51,003 nucleotides of DNA. Origin: Spirochaetales bacterium. Lineage in GTDB: Bacteria > Spirochaetota > Spirochaetia > JABMQR01. Where the stretch lies: NCBI GenBank assembly GCA_018399255.1, contig JAGYPA010000025.1, positions 1 to 51,003 of the forward strand, read 5' to 3'. The translations under genes and the position numbers were made by a program. Below, piece by piece: positions 17,399 to 24,568 of this stretch. Position 1 is the stretch's first letter, and each line of letters starts with the position of its first letter. Below the pieces are notes generated by a model. It was not told the DNA's origin. It did no database searches and worked only from the letters and a program-made list of their open reading frames with translations.

Positions 17399-18244
17399 AT
17401 GTTGCAAAGAAAGCTTTCACAGAATATTGATCAGGAACTCTTTCCCGTCCGAGGGACCTATGCTGCAGATGAGGCTCCGGAGCTCTTTATCGGTACCGTA
17501 GGGGTCTTCAGGAGCCGGGGCGATTTTTATTGGGAGCAGGTCTCTCCGGGGATGTGCATCCACATTATCAGCAGCGGTACGGGTGTTTTTGAGGTCGAGG
17601 GAAAAACCTATGAAGTGTCGGGAGGCAGTCTCTTTGTCTTCTGGGCTGATCAGTATATCCGCTACTGGGATTTTCCTGATACTCCCTGGCGCTATACCTG
17701 GATTTCGCTGCCGGGCCGGGGGAATCCGTGGTTATTTCGAGAGGCGGGACTTTCCAGGAGCCGGCCGCATCTGAAGCTGACCGGGGTGACTGCCTTCTTT
17801 CAGGAGGTTGAGGATATTGTCCAGACTTTTCGCAGGGGGGAGTATACCCGGCTCTACCCGTACTACGCAGCCCTGGAGTTGGTTGATATGATAGGTAAAC
17901 ATGCTTCCGGTCTTGCAAGGGTTCCCGTTGAACCGCTCGGGGAGAGGGTAAAAAAGATGATAGACAGCAGCCATCTGTCGGTTCCTACCATCCAGGGACT
18001 GGCAGAAATTCTCCAAGTTGACCGGACTACGCTGTACAAGGCCTTCAAGGCTGACTTTGGTATATCGGTAAAGGAGTATATTGATGCATCACGCCTGGAG
18101 AAAGCCTGCCGGCTGCTGGTTTCTTCAGACTCAAGTATAAAGGAGATCGCGTTTTCCTGCGGGTACCATGATTCGCGTTATTTCAGCCGTGTGTTCAGGG
18201 ATACGTTCGGCTGTACCCCGACTGCATGGCGAGCGGGTAATTAG
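17399..18244 (+). CDS. AraC-family regulator (cupin sensor plus C-terminal HTH)
   Basis: 281 aa. The N-terminal cupin-like sugar-sensing domain has GMCIHIISSGTGVFEVEGKTYEVSGGSLFVFWADQ (typical HxIxxGxGxF pattern). The C-terminal double helix-turn-helix is TIQGLAEILQVDRTTLYKAFKADFGISVKEYIDASRLEKACRLL and then IKEIAFSCGYHDSRYFSRVFRDTFGCTPTAWR. It is divergent from the URO-D-like pair and probably controls it. No Shine-Dalgarno precedes the ATG, while a well-spaced promoter ends 8 nt upstream; this suggests a leaderless mRNA, or a mis-assigned start. Confidence 0.92.
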   Translation: MLQRKLSQNIDQELFPVRGTYAADEAPELFIGTVGVFRSRGDFYWEQVSPGMCIHIISSGTGVFEVEGKTYEVSGGSLFVFWADQYIRYWDFPDTPWRYTWISLPGRGNPWLFREAGLSRSRPHLKLTGVTAFFQEVEDIVQTFRRGEYTRLYPYYAALELVDMIGKHASGLARVPVEPLGERVKKMIDSSHLSVPTIQGLAEILQVDRTTLYKAFKADFGISVKEYIDASRLEKACRLLVSSDSSIKEIAFSCGYHDSRYFSRVFRDTFGCTPTAWRAGN

Positions 18245-18283
18245 CAGCATTTTTCGGGATGGGCATATTGCTCATTTTTTTAC

Positions 18284-18312
18284 TTGACATTAAAGCTTTA
18301 AGCTGTTTATAT
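18284..18312 (+). promoter_or_regulatory. Strong promoter with palindromic operator before the LacI gene at 18472
   Basis: TTGACA (18284-18289), 17-bp spacer, TTATAT (18307-18312). The spacer carries the perfect palindrome TTAAAGCTTTAA (18290-18301), well placed for repression by the downstream LacI protein (inference). The 5' leader (~150 nt) contains a stable hairpin GCAGGATC / GATCCTGC at 18411-18434. Confidence 0.7.
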
Positions 18313-18410
18313 GGAATATACAGGAGAGAAGTTTTCTGTTTTTATGAATTAAAGTTGTTTTGGGAGCTTAAAGGTTTAATATAGCTGCACTGCTGTAACG
18401 CACCCCGCCT

Positions 18411-18434
18411 GCAGGATCGGGACAGTGATCCTGC
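18411..18434 (+). promoter_or_regulatory. Leader hairpin upstream of LacI gene
   Basis: GCAGGATC (18411-18418) and GATCCTGC (18427-18434) form an 8-bp perfect stem with an 8-nt loop, 37 nt before the start codon. There is no T-tract, so it is not a terminator. A role in translation or mRNA stability is possible. Confidence 0.45.
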
Positions 18435-18471
18435 CGGAAATCAGGAAGAAGATGGAGAACATAATCAGAGG

Positions 18472-19494
18472 ATGATAACCATAAAAGATGTAGCCAGAAA
18501 AGCAGGAGTCTCTATAGCAGCCGTCTCCTATGCGTTGAACGACAAAGCGGGCGTTAACGAGGATACAAAAAGGCGCATAAAAAAGCTGGCGGAGGAGATG
18601 GGGTATGTTCCCAACTCTCTGGCCCAGGGACTGCTGAGCAAGAAAACCCACGTGATCGGTTTGATCGTTCCCGATATCGCAAATGCGTATACATCAGCCT
18701 TTTTGAAATATCTTAATCTTTATGCCCATCAGAGCAGCTACTTTCTGCTGCTTGGCAGTACCTCGGGCAGCGTGGAAGAGGAAAAAAAAGTAATTGACAG
18801 CTTTATCGGCCGGAATGTCGATGCCCTGATCATAGTTCCCCACAACTACTGCAGCGAGGACTTTTACCGCGATGTTCTTGCAAAGGCCTCAAGAAAACAT
18901 GTCCCGTACATCTTTGCCAATATGAGTTTTCCCGGAATCAAATCCAGCTATGTAGTGGCCGATTTTGAAGAGGGCCAGTATGAGATAACCAGCTATCTGC
19001 TCAGAAACGGATATCGGAATTTTGCCTACATAGGAGGTTCGGAGGAGCACTACTATTCGAAAGTAAAATATCAGGGCTTTCAGCGGGCATTAAACGAGTA
19101 TGGACTGCAGCTTCCTGAAGAGAGCTATCTTGACTGCGGTTTGAACTACACCTTCAGCGAGGGGTACCGGATCATAAAAGAATACACCTCGAAACGAACC
19201 CTGCCGGAGGTTTTTACAGCGGTAAATGACCTCATAGCCCTGGGCATAATTAAAGGGCTCTCTGAACAAGGGATCCGCGTCCCGGAAGATGTCTCAGTAA
19301 CGGGATTTGACGGACTGGACGTGGAGATCCTGCAGTCGGCCTCATTGACCACCGTCAGAGTGCCCCTGGAAGATATGGCCAGACTCTGCATTGAAATACT
19401 CGATGCAGGGCCGGAACAGAATATTCAGCGGCAGATTGTACTGCAGCCGGAACTTGTGCCAGGCTCAACCGTAAAAGTGAATTCAGGTGTCTGA
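18472..19494 (+). CDS. LacI-family repressor of the mannoside gene set
   Basis: 340 aa. N-terminal HTH ITIKDVARKAGVSIAAVSYALN, hinge region YVPNSLAQGL, sensor domain ending in VTGFDGLDVEILQSASLTTVRVP. AGAGG lies 5 nt before the ATG. It heads a plus-strand run with an alcohol dehydrogenase, Gfo/Idh oxidoreductase, GH38 mannosidase and another glycosidase, so a mannoside-derived inducer is likely (inference). Its last codons and TGA stop lie inside a REP-like inverted repeat (19486-19505), so the coding end was probably created or replaced by that element. Confidence 0.92.
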   Translation: MITIKDVARKAGVSIAAVSYALNDKAGVNEDTKRRIKKLAEEMGYVPNSLAQGLLSKKTHVIGLIVPDIANAYTSAFLKYLNLYAHQSSYFLLLGSTSGSVEEEKKVIDSFIGRNVDALIIVPHNYCSEDFYRDVLAKASRKHVPYIFANMSFPGIKSSYVVADFEEGQYEITSYLLRNGYRNFAYIGGSEEHYYSKVKYQGFQRALNEYGLQLPEESYLDCGLNYTFSEGYRIIKEYTSKRTLPEVFTAVNDLIALGIIKGLSEQGIRVPEDVSVTGFDGLDVEILQSASLTTVRVPLEDMARLCIEILDAGPEQNIQRQIVLQPELVPGSTVKVNSGV

Positions 19495-19579
19495 CACCGT
19501 TTTCCTGAGAAATTATGGTTTTTTGCACCGTTTTCCTCAAAAAAAGCGTGCTAAATTGCGGAAAACGGTGTCAGACACC
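19486..19579. repeat. REP-like element with 20-bp perfect inverted arms
   Basis: GGTGTCTGACACCGTTTTCC (19486-19505) is perfectly inverted at 19560-19579, 54 bp apart. Each arm contains its own palindrome GGTGTCTGACACC, and a third partial copy (GCACCGTTTTCCT) lies at 19525-19537. The left arm supplies the TGA stop of the LacI gene. The layout resembles REP/BIME sequences mobilised by Y1-type (RAYT) transposases; no such transposase gene is in the window. Confidence 0.8.
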
Positions 19580-19612
19580 GTTATTCCCTTGTATAAAAAG
19601 GAGTTAGTAGTT

Positions 19613-20638
19613 ATGAAAGCAGCTTACGTAAAAGCACCGTATCAGTGCATCGTTAAAGAAGTGGAACTTCGGGAACTGGCCCGGGATGAAGTGCTGGTGA
19701 AGGTGAAAGCCTGCAGCGTATGCGGGCACGACATGATCATGGCCGCATACGGGGCAGAGGATTGGCAGCCCTTCGGCCATGAAGTATCAGGAGTAGTTGA
19801 GAAAACGGGTGCCGATGTAAGGAATGTCTCTGTCGGTGATACGGTAGTTCTTGAGAGCGGCACCTTCGACAGATTTTCTGCAGCCTCCCGCAACGGCAGA
19901 GTAGACCTGGACAATAAGGGACCGAATTTCTGGCTGAAAGGCAGCGACACCATGGGATTTGCCGAATCCGTAATCGTTCCCAGAGAAGTGTGCGTTCCGT
20001 ATAACGGACTCTCCTTTGCCGCGGCCAGCATTGTGGAACCGCTGGGGGTAGCCCTTGACCTGGCAAAAACAGCCGATATCAAGCTGAACAACGACGTACT
20101 GGTCATCGGCCTGGGACCGATAGGGCTGATGGCCGTAAAACTGGCAAAGGCTATGGGAGCCAGAAATGTGTATGGCGCCGAACTGTCCGGCTCAGAAGCC
20201 CGGATTGCCCTGGCTAAGAAGTGGGGGGCTGCTGATGTCATCCTTTCGGATAAAGAGAAGCTGGAAGCGTATCCCTTTCCCCGGGGAGGGGTGGACAGGG
20301 TTCTGGTAACCGCCCCGCCTGCAACCATCCCGGCGGGACTCAGCGTCTGCAGTATTGGGGGTATATTGGCATTTCTGGGAATTGACTATGGTCCGGGGGC
20401 ATTTGTCACCTTCGACTCAAACCTGGTGCATGTCAACAAGCTTCAGTTGCGGTCATCCTTCGCCTCGCCGGCACTCTACTTCCCGGAATGCCTCGATCTG
20501 ATCAAATCAGGAGTTATTCCGGCAGAAGAGCTGATAACGCAGACGTTTCCCCTGGAGGAAATCGGCACCGCGATTCAACGCTTCAGCGAAGACAAGCAGA
20601 CTGCCGTAAAAGCAGTTATGCTGGCAGATCGGGCATAA
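19613..20638 (+). CDS. Zinc-dependent medium-chain dehydrogenase lacking the structural-zinc lobe
   Basis: 341-aa MDR-family alcohol/polyol dehydrogenase. Catalytic zinc residues are seen in CSVCGHDM and FGHEVSG, and the nucleotide fold has VLVIGLGPIGLMAVKLAKAMG. Where most relatives have four cysteines for structural zinc, this protein has ESGTFDRFSAASRNGRVDLD with none, as in some sorbitol-dehydrogenase-type enzymes. The ATG at 19613 is chosen because AAGGAG lies ~9 bp upstream. The frame is open back to 19487, but that stretch is the REP-like repeat. It probably oxidises a sugar alcohol made in the mannoside pathway. Its stop lies in a repeated GCATAATCCG stretch. Confidence 0.9.
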   Translation: MKAAYVKAPYQCIVKEVELRELARDEVLVKVKACSVCGHDMIMAAYGAEDWQPFGHEVSGVVEKTGADVRNVSVGDTVVLESGTFDRFSAASRNGRVDLDNKGPNFWLKGSDTMGFAESVIVPREVCVPYNGLSFAAASIVEPLGVALDLAKTADIKLNNDVLVIGLGPIGLMAVKLAKAMGARNVYGAELSGSEARIALAKKWGAADVILSDKEKLEAYPFPRGGVDRVLVTAPPATIPAGLSVCSIGGILAFLGIDYGPGAFVTFDSNLVHVNKLQLRSSFASPALYFPECLDLIKSGVIPAEELITQTFPLEEIGTAIQRFSEDKQTAVKAVMLADRA

Positions 20639-20670
20639 TCCGGTATAGCGCATAATCCGCGCATAATCCG
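20633..20670 (+). repeat. 10-bp repeats spanning the dehydrogenase stop codon
   Basis: GCATAATCCG occurs at 20633-20642 (containing the TAA stop), 20650-20659 and 20661-20670; the first and third extend to GCATAATCCGGTAT. Part of the 80-bp gap to the next gene. Confidence 0.85.
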
Positions 20671-20718
20671 GTATGGCAAGAAGCTGAAAGCACATCAAAA
20701 AACAAGGAGGGTGAAGCC

Positions 20719-21819
20719 ATGACCCATAACTCAGCAGCTCATAAAACAGCAGCTCATAACTCAGCAGCTCATAAAACAGCAGTTCCCAAATTCGGAATAA
20801 TCGGGTGCGGCAATATTTCCCGGTTTCATTTTAACAGTCTGGAAAAAGCCGGAGCCGATATCGTCCATATTGCAGATATTGATGAGAAGGCTGCCGCCCC
20901 CTGGGTGAAAAAATTCAACGCCCGCTTCTCATCAGACTATACCCGGCTGATCGAGGACCCGGAAGTCACGGTCGTCAGCATTCTTGTCGGAAGCTCACTT
21001 CACTACGATATAGCTTCACGGGCAATAGAGGCTGGGAAAGATGTTATATGTGAAAAAACCATGATGAACAATGCCGCGGAAGCCGAAGCTATAGTCCGGA
21101 AGGTTCAGGCATCCGACCAACTCTTTTTTACCGGCTTCATGAAGCGGTTTTTTCCCGCCGTCATGAAGGCAAAAGAGCTCCTGCCCTCCCTTGGGAGGCT
21201 GTTCAGCGCCCGGGTGCGAACCTATCAGCCCTGGGGTAATTTTTTTGAAGCCGACAATGCGGGAGATTTTGGATTCGTGCTCGGAAATTACGGGGGAGCG
21301 GTGACAAAATGTGCCGGCAGCCATATGCTCGATATGATGATGCATCTTCTGGGAAGACCGGAAAGCCTTTTTGCCCATGTCGACTATATTCCGGAAACGC
21401 AGTTCGACCGGAAAACAGCGATTCTTTTCACCTATCCGGAAGGGATGACCGTTCTTTTTGAAGCCGCCGCGCACCCGCTGAAAAAAATCGGATATGAGAG
21501 AAACGGATGGGATGAGTATATCGAAATTGACGGGGTGAAAGGAAGGCTCGAGCTGCACACTGTCCTGTGGGATCATCCGGAAAACAATGCGCCGCTTCTG
21601 GTGCATTATGATAATGAACGGGAGACGGCTGTCGAGTACCGCGGCGACCCGGTAAACCCCTTTGATGATGAGATGAAATATATTCTGCACTGCCTTACCG
21701 CACGTCAGGAAGGCACTCCCGATGCCGTAGACGGCTTCAATACTGATATGGTCATCGAAATGGCGGCCTCCTCTGCAGCAGGCAGGAAGCCGATCACCCT
21801 GGATTGGAAAGGACTGTAA
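20719..21819 (+). CDS. Gfo/Idh/MocA-family NAD(P)-dependent sugar oxidoreductase
   Basis: 366 aa. A Rossmann domain with FGIIGCGNISRFH and DIDEKAA is followed by EKTMMNN at the usual EKP position, and a C-terminal alpha/beta sheet domain with GSHMLDMMMHLLGRPESLFA, where His and Asp are the likely catalytic residues. Family members oxidise or epimerise sugars such as inositol, glucose-fructose and aminosugars. AAGGAGGGTGA 6 bp before the ATG fixes the start. Therefore the first ~20 residues, an Ala-His repeat (cat-aac-tca / cat-aaa-aca pattern, 15-bp units x4 at 20725-20784), are translated and form a tail before the Rossmann fold. The mannosidase gene starts 3 bp after the stop. Confidence 0.92.
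   Translation: MTHNSAAHKTAAHNSAAHKTAVPKFGIIGCGNISRFHFNSLEKAGADIVHIADIDEKAAAPWVKKFNARFSSDYTRLIEDPEVTVVSILVGSSLHYDIASRAIEAGKDVICEKTMMNNAAEAEAIVRKVQASDQLFFTGFMKRFFPAVMKAKELLPSLGRLFSARVRTYQPWGNFFEADNAGDFGFVLGNYGGAVTKCAGSHMLDMMMHLLGRPESLFAHVDYIPETQFDRKTAILFTYPEGMTVLFEAAAHPLKKIGYERNGWDEYIEIDGVKGRLELHTVLWDHPENNAPLLVHYDNERETAVEYRGDPVNPFDDEMKYILHCLTARQEGTPDAVDGFNTDMVIEMAASSAAGRKPITLDWKGL
20725..20784 (+). repeat. Alternating 15-bp tandem repeat in the oxidoreductase N-terminus
   Basis: Two forms alternate: CATAACTCAGCAGCT and CATAAAACAGCAGCT, two copies each, giving a 30-bp higher-order unit. In frame from the third codon. Confidence 0.9.
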
Positions 21820-21821
21820 CT

Positions 21822-24518
21822 ATGATTCACCTCATCTGTAATGCGCATATCGATCCGGCATGGCTGTGGGAGTGGGAAGAGGGTACCGCGGCAGCCTTGA
21901 GCACCTTCCGGGCAGCAGCCGATTTCTGTGAGGAATACGACAGCTTCGTCTTCAATCATAACGAGGCCCTGCTCTATGAATATATAGAGGAGCTCGATCC
22001 GATGCTCTTTGCCCGTATTCAGACTCTGGTAACGGCTGGCCGCTGGGTGATAATGGGCGGATGGTACCTTCAGCCGGACTGCAATATGCCCAGCGGAGAA
22101 TCTCTGCTCCGCCAGATAGAGACGGGCCAGAACTGGTTCAGAAAAAAATTCGGGGTAAGCTTTGGTCCTGGAGCCATAGAAACAGCAATCAATCTGGATC
22201 CCTTCGGCCACAGCCTGGGGCTGGTGCAGCTGCTGAGGAAAAGCGGCTATTCCTCCTACCTCATCTGCAGGCCCGGTCCGGGAACACCGGGGAGTGAGCT
22301 GCCGGCCGATCTGTTCTCCTGGAAAGGATTGGACGGATCGCAGGTGACCGTTCTCCGCAGTCCCGATATGTACAATTCCGGATTGGGGAAGGTAGGGGAG
22401 AAAATCACCGCGTTTCTGCAGAACGAGAAGGAGAACCGGGATCCCGGGCTGCTGCTCTGGGGGGTCGGCAACCATGGCGGCGGACCTTCGCGCAGGGACA
22501 TCGAAACTATTGCGGAACTCTCCCGGGAGCTTCCGCTGATCCATTCCACTCCCGAGCAGTTTTTCCGTGAGTTTGAGCGGGAAGGCGGCGCACTTAGGAA
22601 AGAAGGCGGCGTACTTGGGAAAGAAGGCGGGAAATCCGAGAGGGTAAATGGGAAACCTGAGAGGGTAAATGGTGCACGCTTGCTGCCGATACCGACAACT
22701 GACAAAGGGCTCAACCCTTGGGGAACCGGCTGCTACACATCGCAGATACGCATCAAGCAGAAGCACCGGGAGCTCGAGTATCTGCTCTTCAGCGTGGAAA
22801 AACTTGCCGTGCAGGCTATGCTGCTGAATCTGGCGGAGTATCCGCATACAGAGCTGGCCGAGGCACAGCGAGACCTGCTGATGATGGATTTTCACGATAT
22901 TCTCCCGGGCAGCGGGGTGGAAGCAGTCGAGGCGTATGGACTGCAGCTGGCCGGACACGGACTGGAAATTCTTAAGCGGGTGCGGTTCCGGATGCTCTGT
23001 GCGCTGCTGAAATTGGAAGCCCCGTTTCCGCCGGGAACCTACCCTGTATATGCCTATAATCCGCATCCCTACCCGGTTTCCGGAATATTTGCGTTGGAAC
23101 TGCAGCTGGCCGACCAGAACCGCGGCAGCACCTGGACTCATCTGCGGCTGATGCAGGAGGGGCGGGAAATCCCGAGCCAGGTGGAAAAGGAAGCCTCGAA
23201 TATTCCCATAGACTGGCGCAAGAAGATCAGCTTTGCTGCTTCACTGAAGCCTGGACTGAACCGGCTGACAGCCTATGCAGAAGAGCTTCATGCTGAAAAG
23301 CCTGCCTACGAGGAGCAGAAAGAGCGTTTTCGATTTACCACCGAGTCTATGGTTGTCGAGATAAGCCGTATTACCGGATTGATAACATCGCTGATGATAG
23401 ACGGGTGCGAGCTTACGGGTCCCGAGGGGATTCTGCCGGTGGTGCTGGATGACAGCGACGATCCCTGGAGCATGGAGGAAGCGGGAAATTTACCGGAAAA
23501 GGGGCGTTTCCGCCTGATGGAGAGCGCTGAAGCGGCTGTCTTCAGGGGGATAGCAGAAGAGGAGAATCCGCCGCCGGTTACGGTTATCGAGACCGGTGAT
23601 GTCCGGCACATAGTGGAAGTGCTTATGCGCTGGGGCAGATCGGATATGGTGCTGAACTACTGCATACCTGCTTCGGGGATAGGAATCGATCTGTCAATCC
23701 GGGTTTTCTGGCATGAGCTTCATGCCAGGCTGAAGCTGCGGATACCGACAGACTTCGAGCAAAGCAAACGTCGCTGTGAAACCCAGATAATGGCAGGCCG
23801 GGAAGAGCTGGAAGGGATAAACCAGGAAAGGGTCGGTCAGCAGTGGGCGGCGGTGCATAACGGGGAGCATGCCCTTGCCGTAATAAACGACGGTACCTAC
23901 GGGCTTGATTTTGACAAATCAGTCCTTCGCATCAGCATGCTGCATTCTCCCGCCTACGCCGCTCACCCGGTAGATGACCGGGAAATAGTAAGCAGCAAGC
24001 GATGGAGCCCTCGCATAGACCATGGAGTACGCAGTTTTACCTTTCGTATAACCGGCGGCCGGGCAGAAGCGGTACTCGATTCTATCGACCGTGAAGCCCG
24101 GACCTGGGGGGAGGCGCCGTATCTGCTTTCGGTTTTTCCTCTGGGGGTACCGGAGGATCCGGGTGCACCGGAGGTACCGGATGCACCGGATGCACCGGAG
24201 TCACAAATCCCTGCGGCAGTGGTGATAGAAGGAGCGGCAATTGTGCTCCTGTCGATCAGGGAGCTCGATCCCGGAATTCAGGGACTAACAGCGGACCGGA
24301 GCAGGAGGGGGCGGACATTGTTTCTCCGCCTGCAGGAGAGTACCGGCAAGGCAGCCGCCGGGACTATTTCATTTCCAGCTCTGTTTCCCGGGGTTCAGCA
24401 TGAAATTTATCTTGAGCCTTTTGAGATCGCCGCCTATCAGTATGAAGTTGATCGCGGGAACCTGGTCAAATGCAGATGGCTGGTGCAGCCCGGCAATTGT
24501 GCTGAGAATCAGCAGTAA
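21822..24518 (+). CDS. Alpha-mannosidase, glycoside hydrolase family 38
   Basis: 898 aa, normal for bacterial GH38. The N-terminus NAHIDPAWLWEWEEG carries zinc ligands His9 and Asp11. The predicted nucleophile/zinc Asp (~126) is in NLDPFGHSLGL. Further catalytic-domain motifs are WGVGNHGGGPSR (~225) and DFHDILPGSG (~358). The C-terminal half is the beta-sandwich domain with the usual VEISRITGLITSLMIDG. The frame continues 18 bp upstream, but the ATG at 21822 is the one giving the conserved start. Two repeat-built insertions stand out: KEGG/ERVNG repeats at residues ~253-284 (22581-22673) and APD/APE repeats at ~776-794 (24151-24203). There is no signal peptide, so it acts in the cytoplasm on imported manno-oligosaccharides (inference). 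Confidence 0.94.
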   Translation: MIHLICNAHIDPAWLWEWEEGTAAALSTFRAAADFCEEYDSFVFNHNEALLYEYIEELDPMLFARIQTLVTAGRWVIMGGWYLQPDCNMPSGESLLRQIETGQNWFRKKFGVSFGPGAIETAINLDPFGHSLGLVQLLRKSGYSSYLICRPGPGTPGSELPADLFSWKGLDGSQVTVLRSPDMYNSGLGKVGEKITAFLQNEKENRDPGLLLWGVGNHGGGPSRRDIETIAELSRELPLIHSTPEQFFREFEREGGALRKEGGVLGKEGGKSERVNGKPERVNGARLLPIPTTDKGLNPWGTGCYTSQIRIKQKHRELEYLLFSVEKLAVQAMLLNLAEYPHTELAEAQRDLLMMDFHDILPGSGVEAVEAYGLQLAGHGLEILKRVRFRMLCALLKLEAPFPPGTYPVYAYNPHPYPVSGIFALELQLADQNRGSTWTHLRLMQEGREIPSQVEKEASNIPIDWRKKISFAASLKPGLNRLTAYAEELHAEKPAYEEQKERFRFTTESMVVEISRITGLITSLMIDGCELTGPEGILPVVLDDSDDPWSMEEAGNLPEKGRFRLMESAEAAVFRGIAEEENPPPVTVIETGDVRHIVEVLMRWGRSDMVLNYCIPASGIGIDLSIRVFWHELHARLKLRIPTDFEQSKRRCETQIMAGREELEGINQERVGQQWAAVHNGEHALAVINDGTYGLDFDKSVLRISMLHSPAYAAHPVDDREIVSSKRWSPRIDHGVRSFTFRITGGRAEAVLDSIDREARTWGEAPYLLSVFPLGVPEDPGAPEVPDAPDAPESQIPAAVVIEGAAIVLLSIRELDPGIQGLTADRSRRGRTLFLRLQESTGKAAAGTISFPALFPGVQHEIYLEPFEIAAYQYEVDRGNLVKCRWLVQPGNCAENQQ
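22581..22673 (+). repeat. 21-bp tandem repeats (two families) in the mannosidase gene
   Basis: GAAGGCGGCGCACTTAGGAA-type unit, two copies plus a third partial (22581-22631), followed by two copies of a different 21-bp unit containing GAGAGGGTAAATGG (22632-22673). All in frame. Confidence 0.85.
24151..24203 (+). repeat. 9/18-bp repeats in the mannosidase C-terminal region
   Basis: Repeats of CCGGATGCA and variants encode Pro-Asp/Glu-Ala residues in a surface loop. Confidence 0.75.
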
Positions 24519-24568
24519 GCTGCTAATCTGGCTCAAATTCCGACAGCAATAGAGGAAGGATCAGAAAT

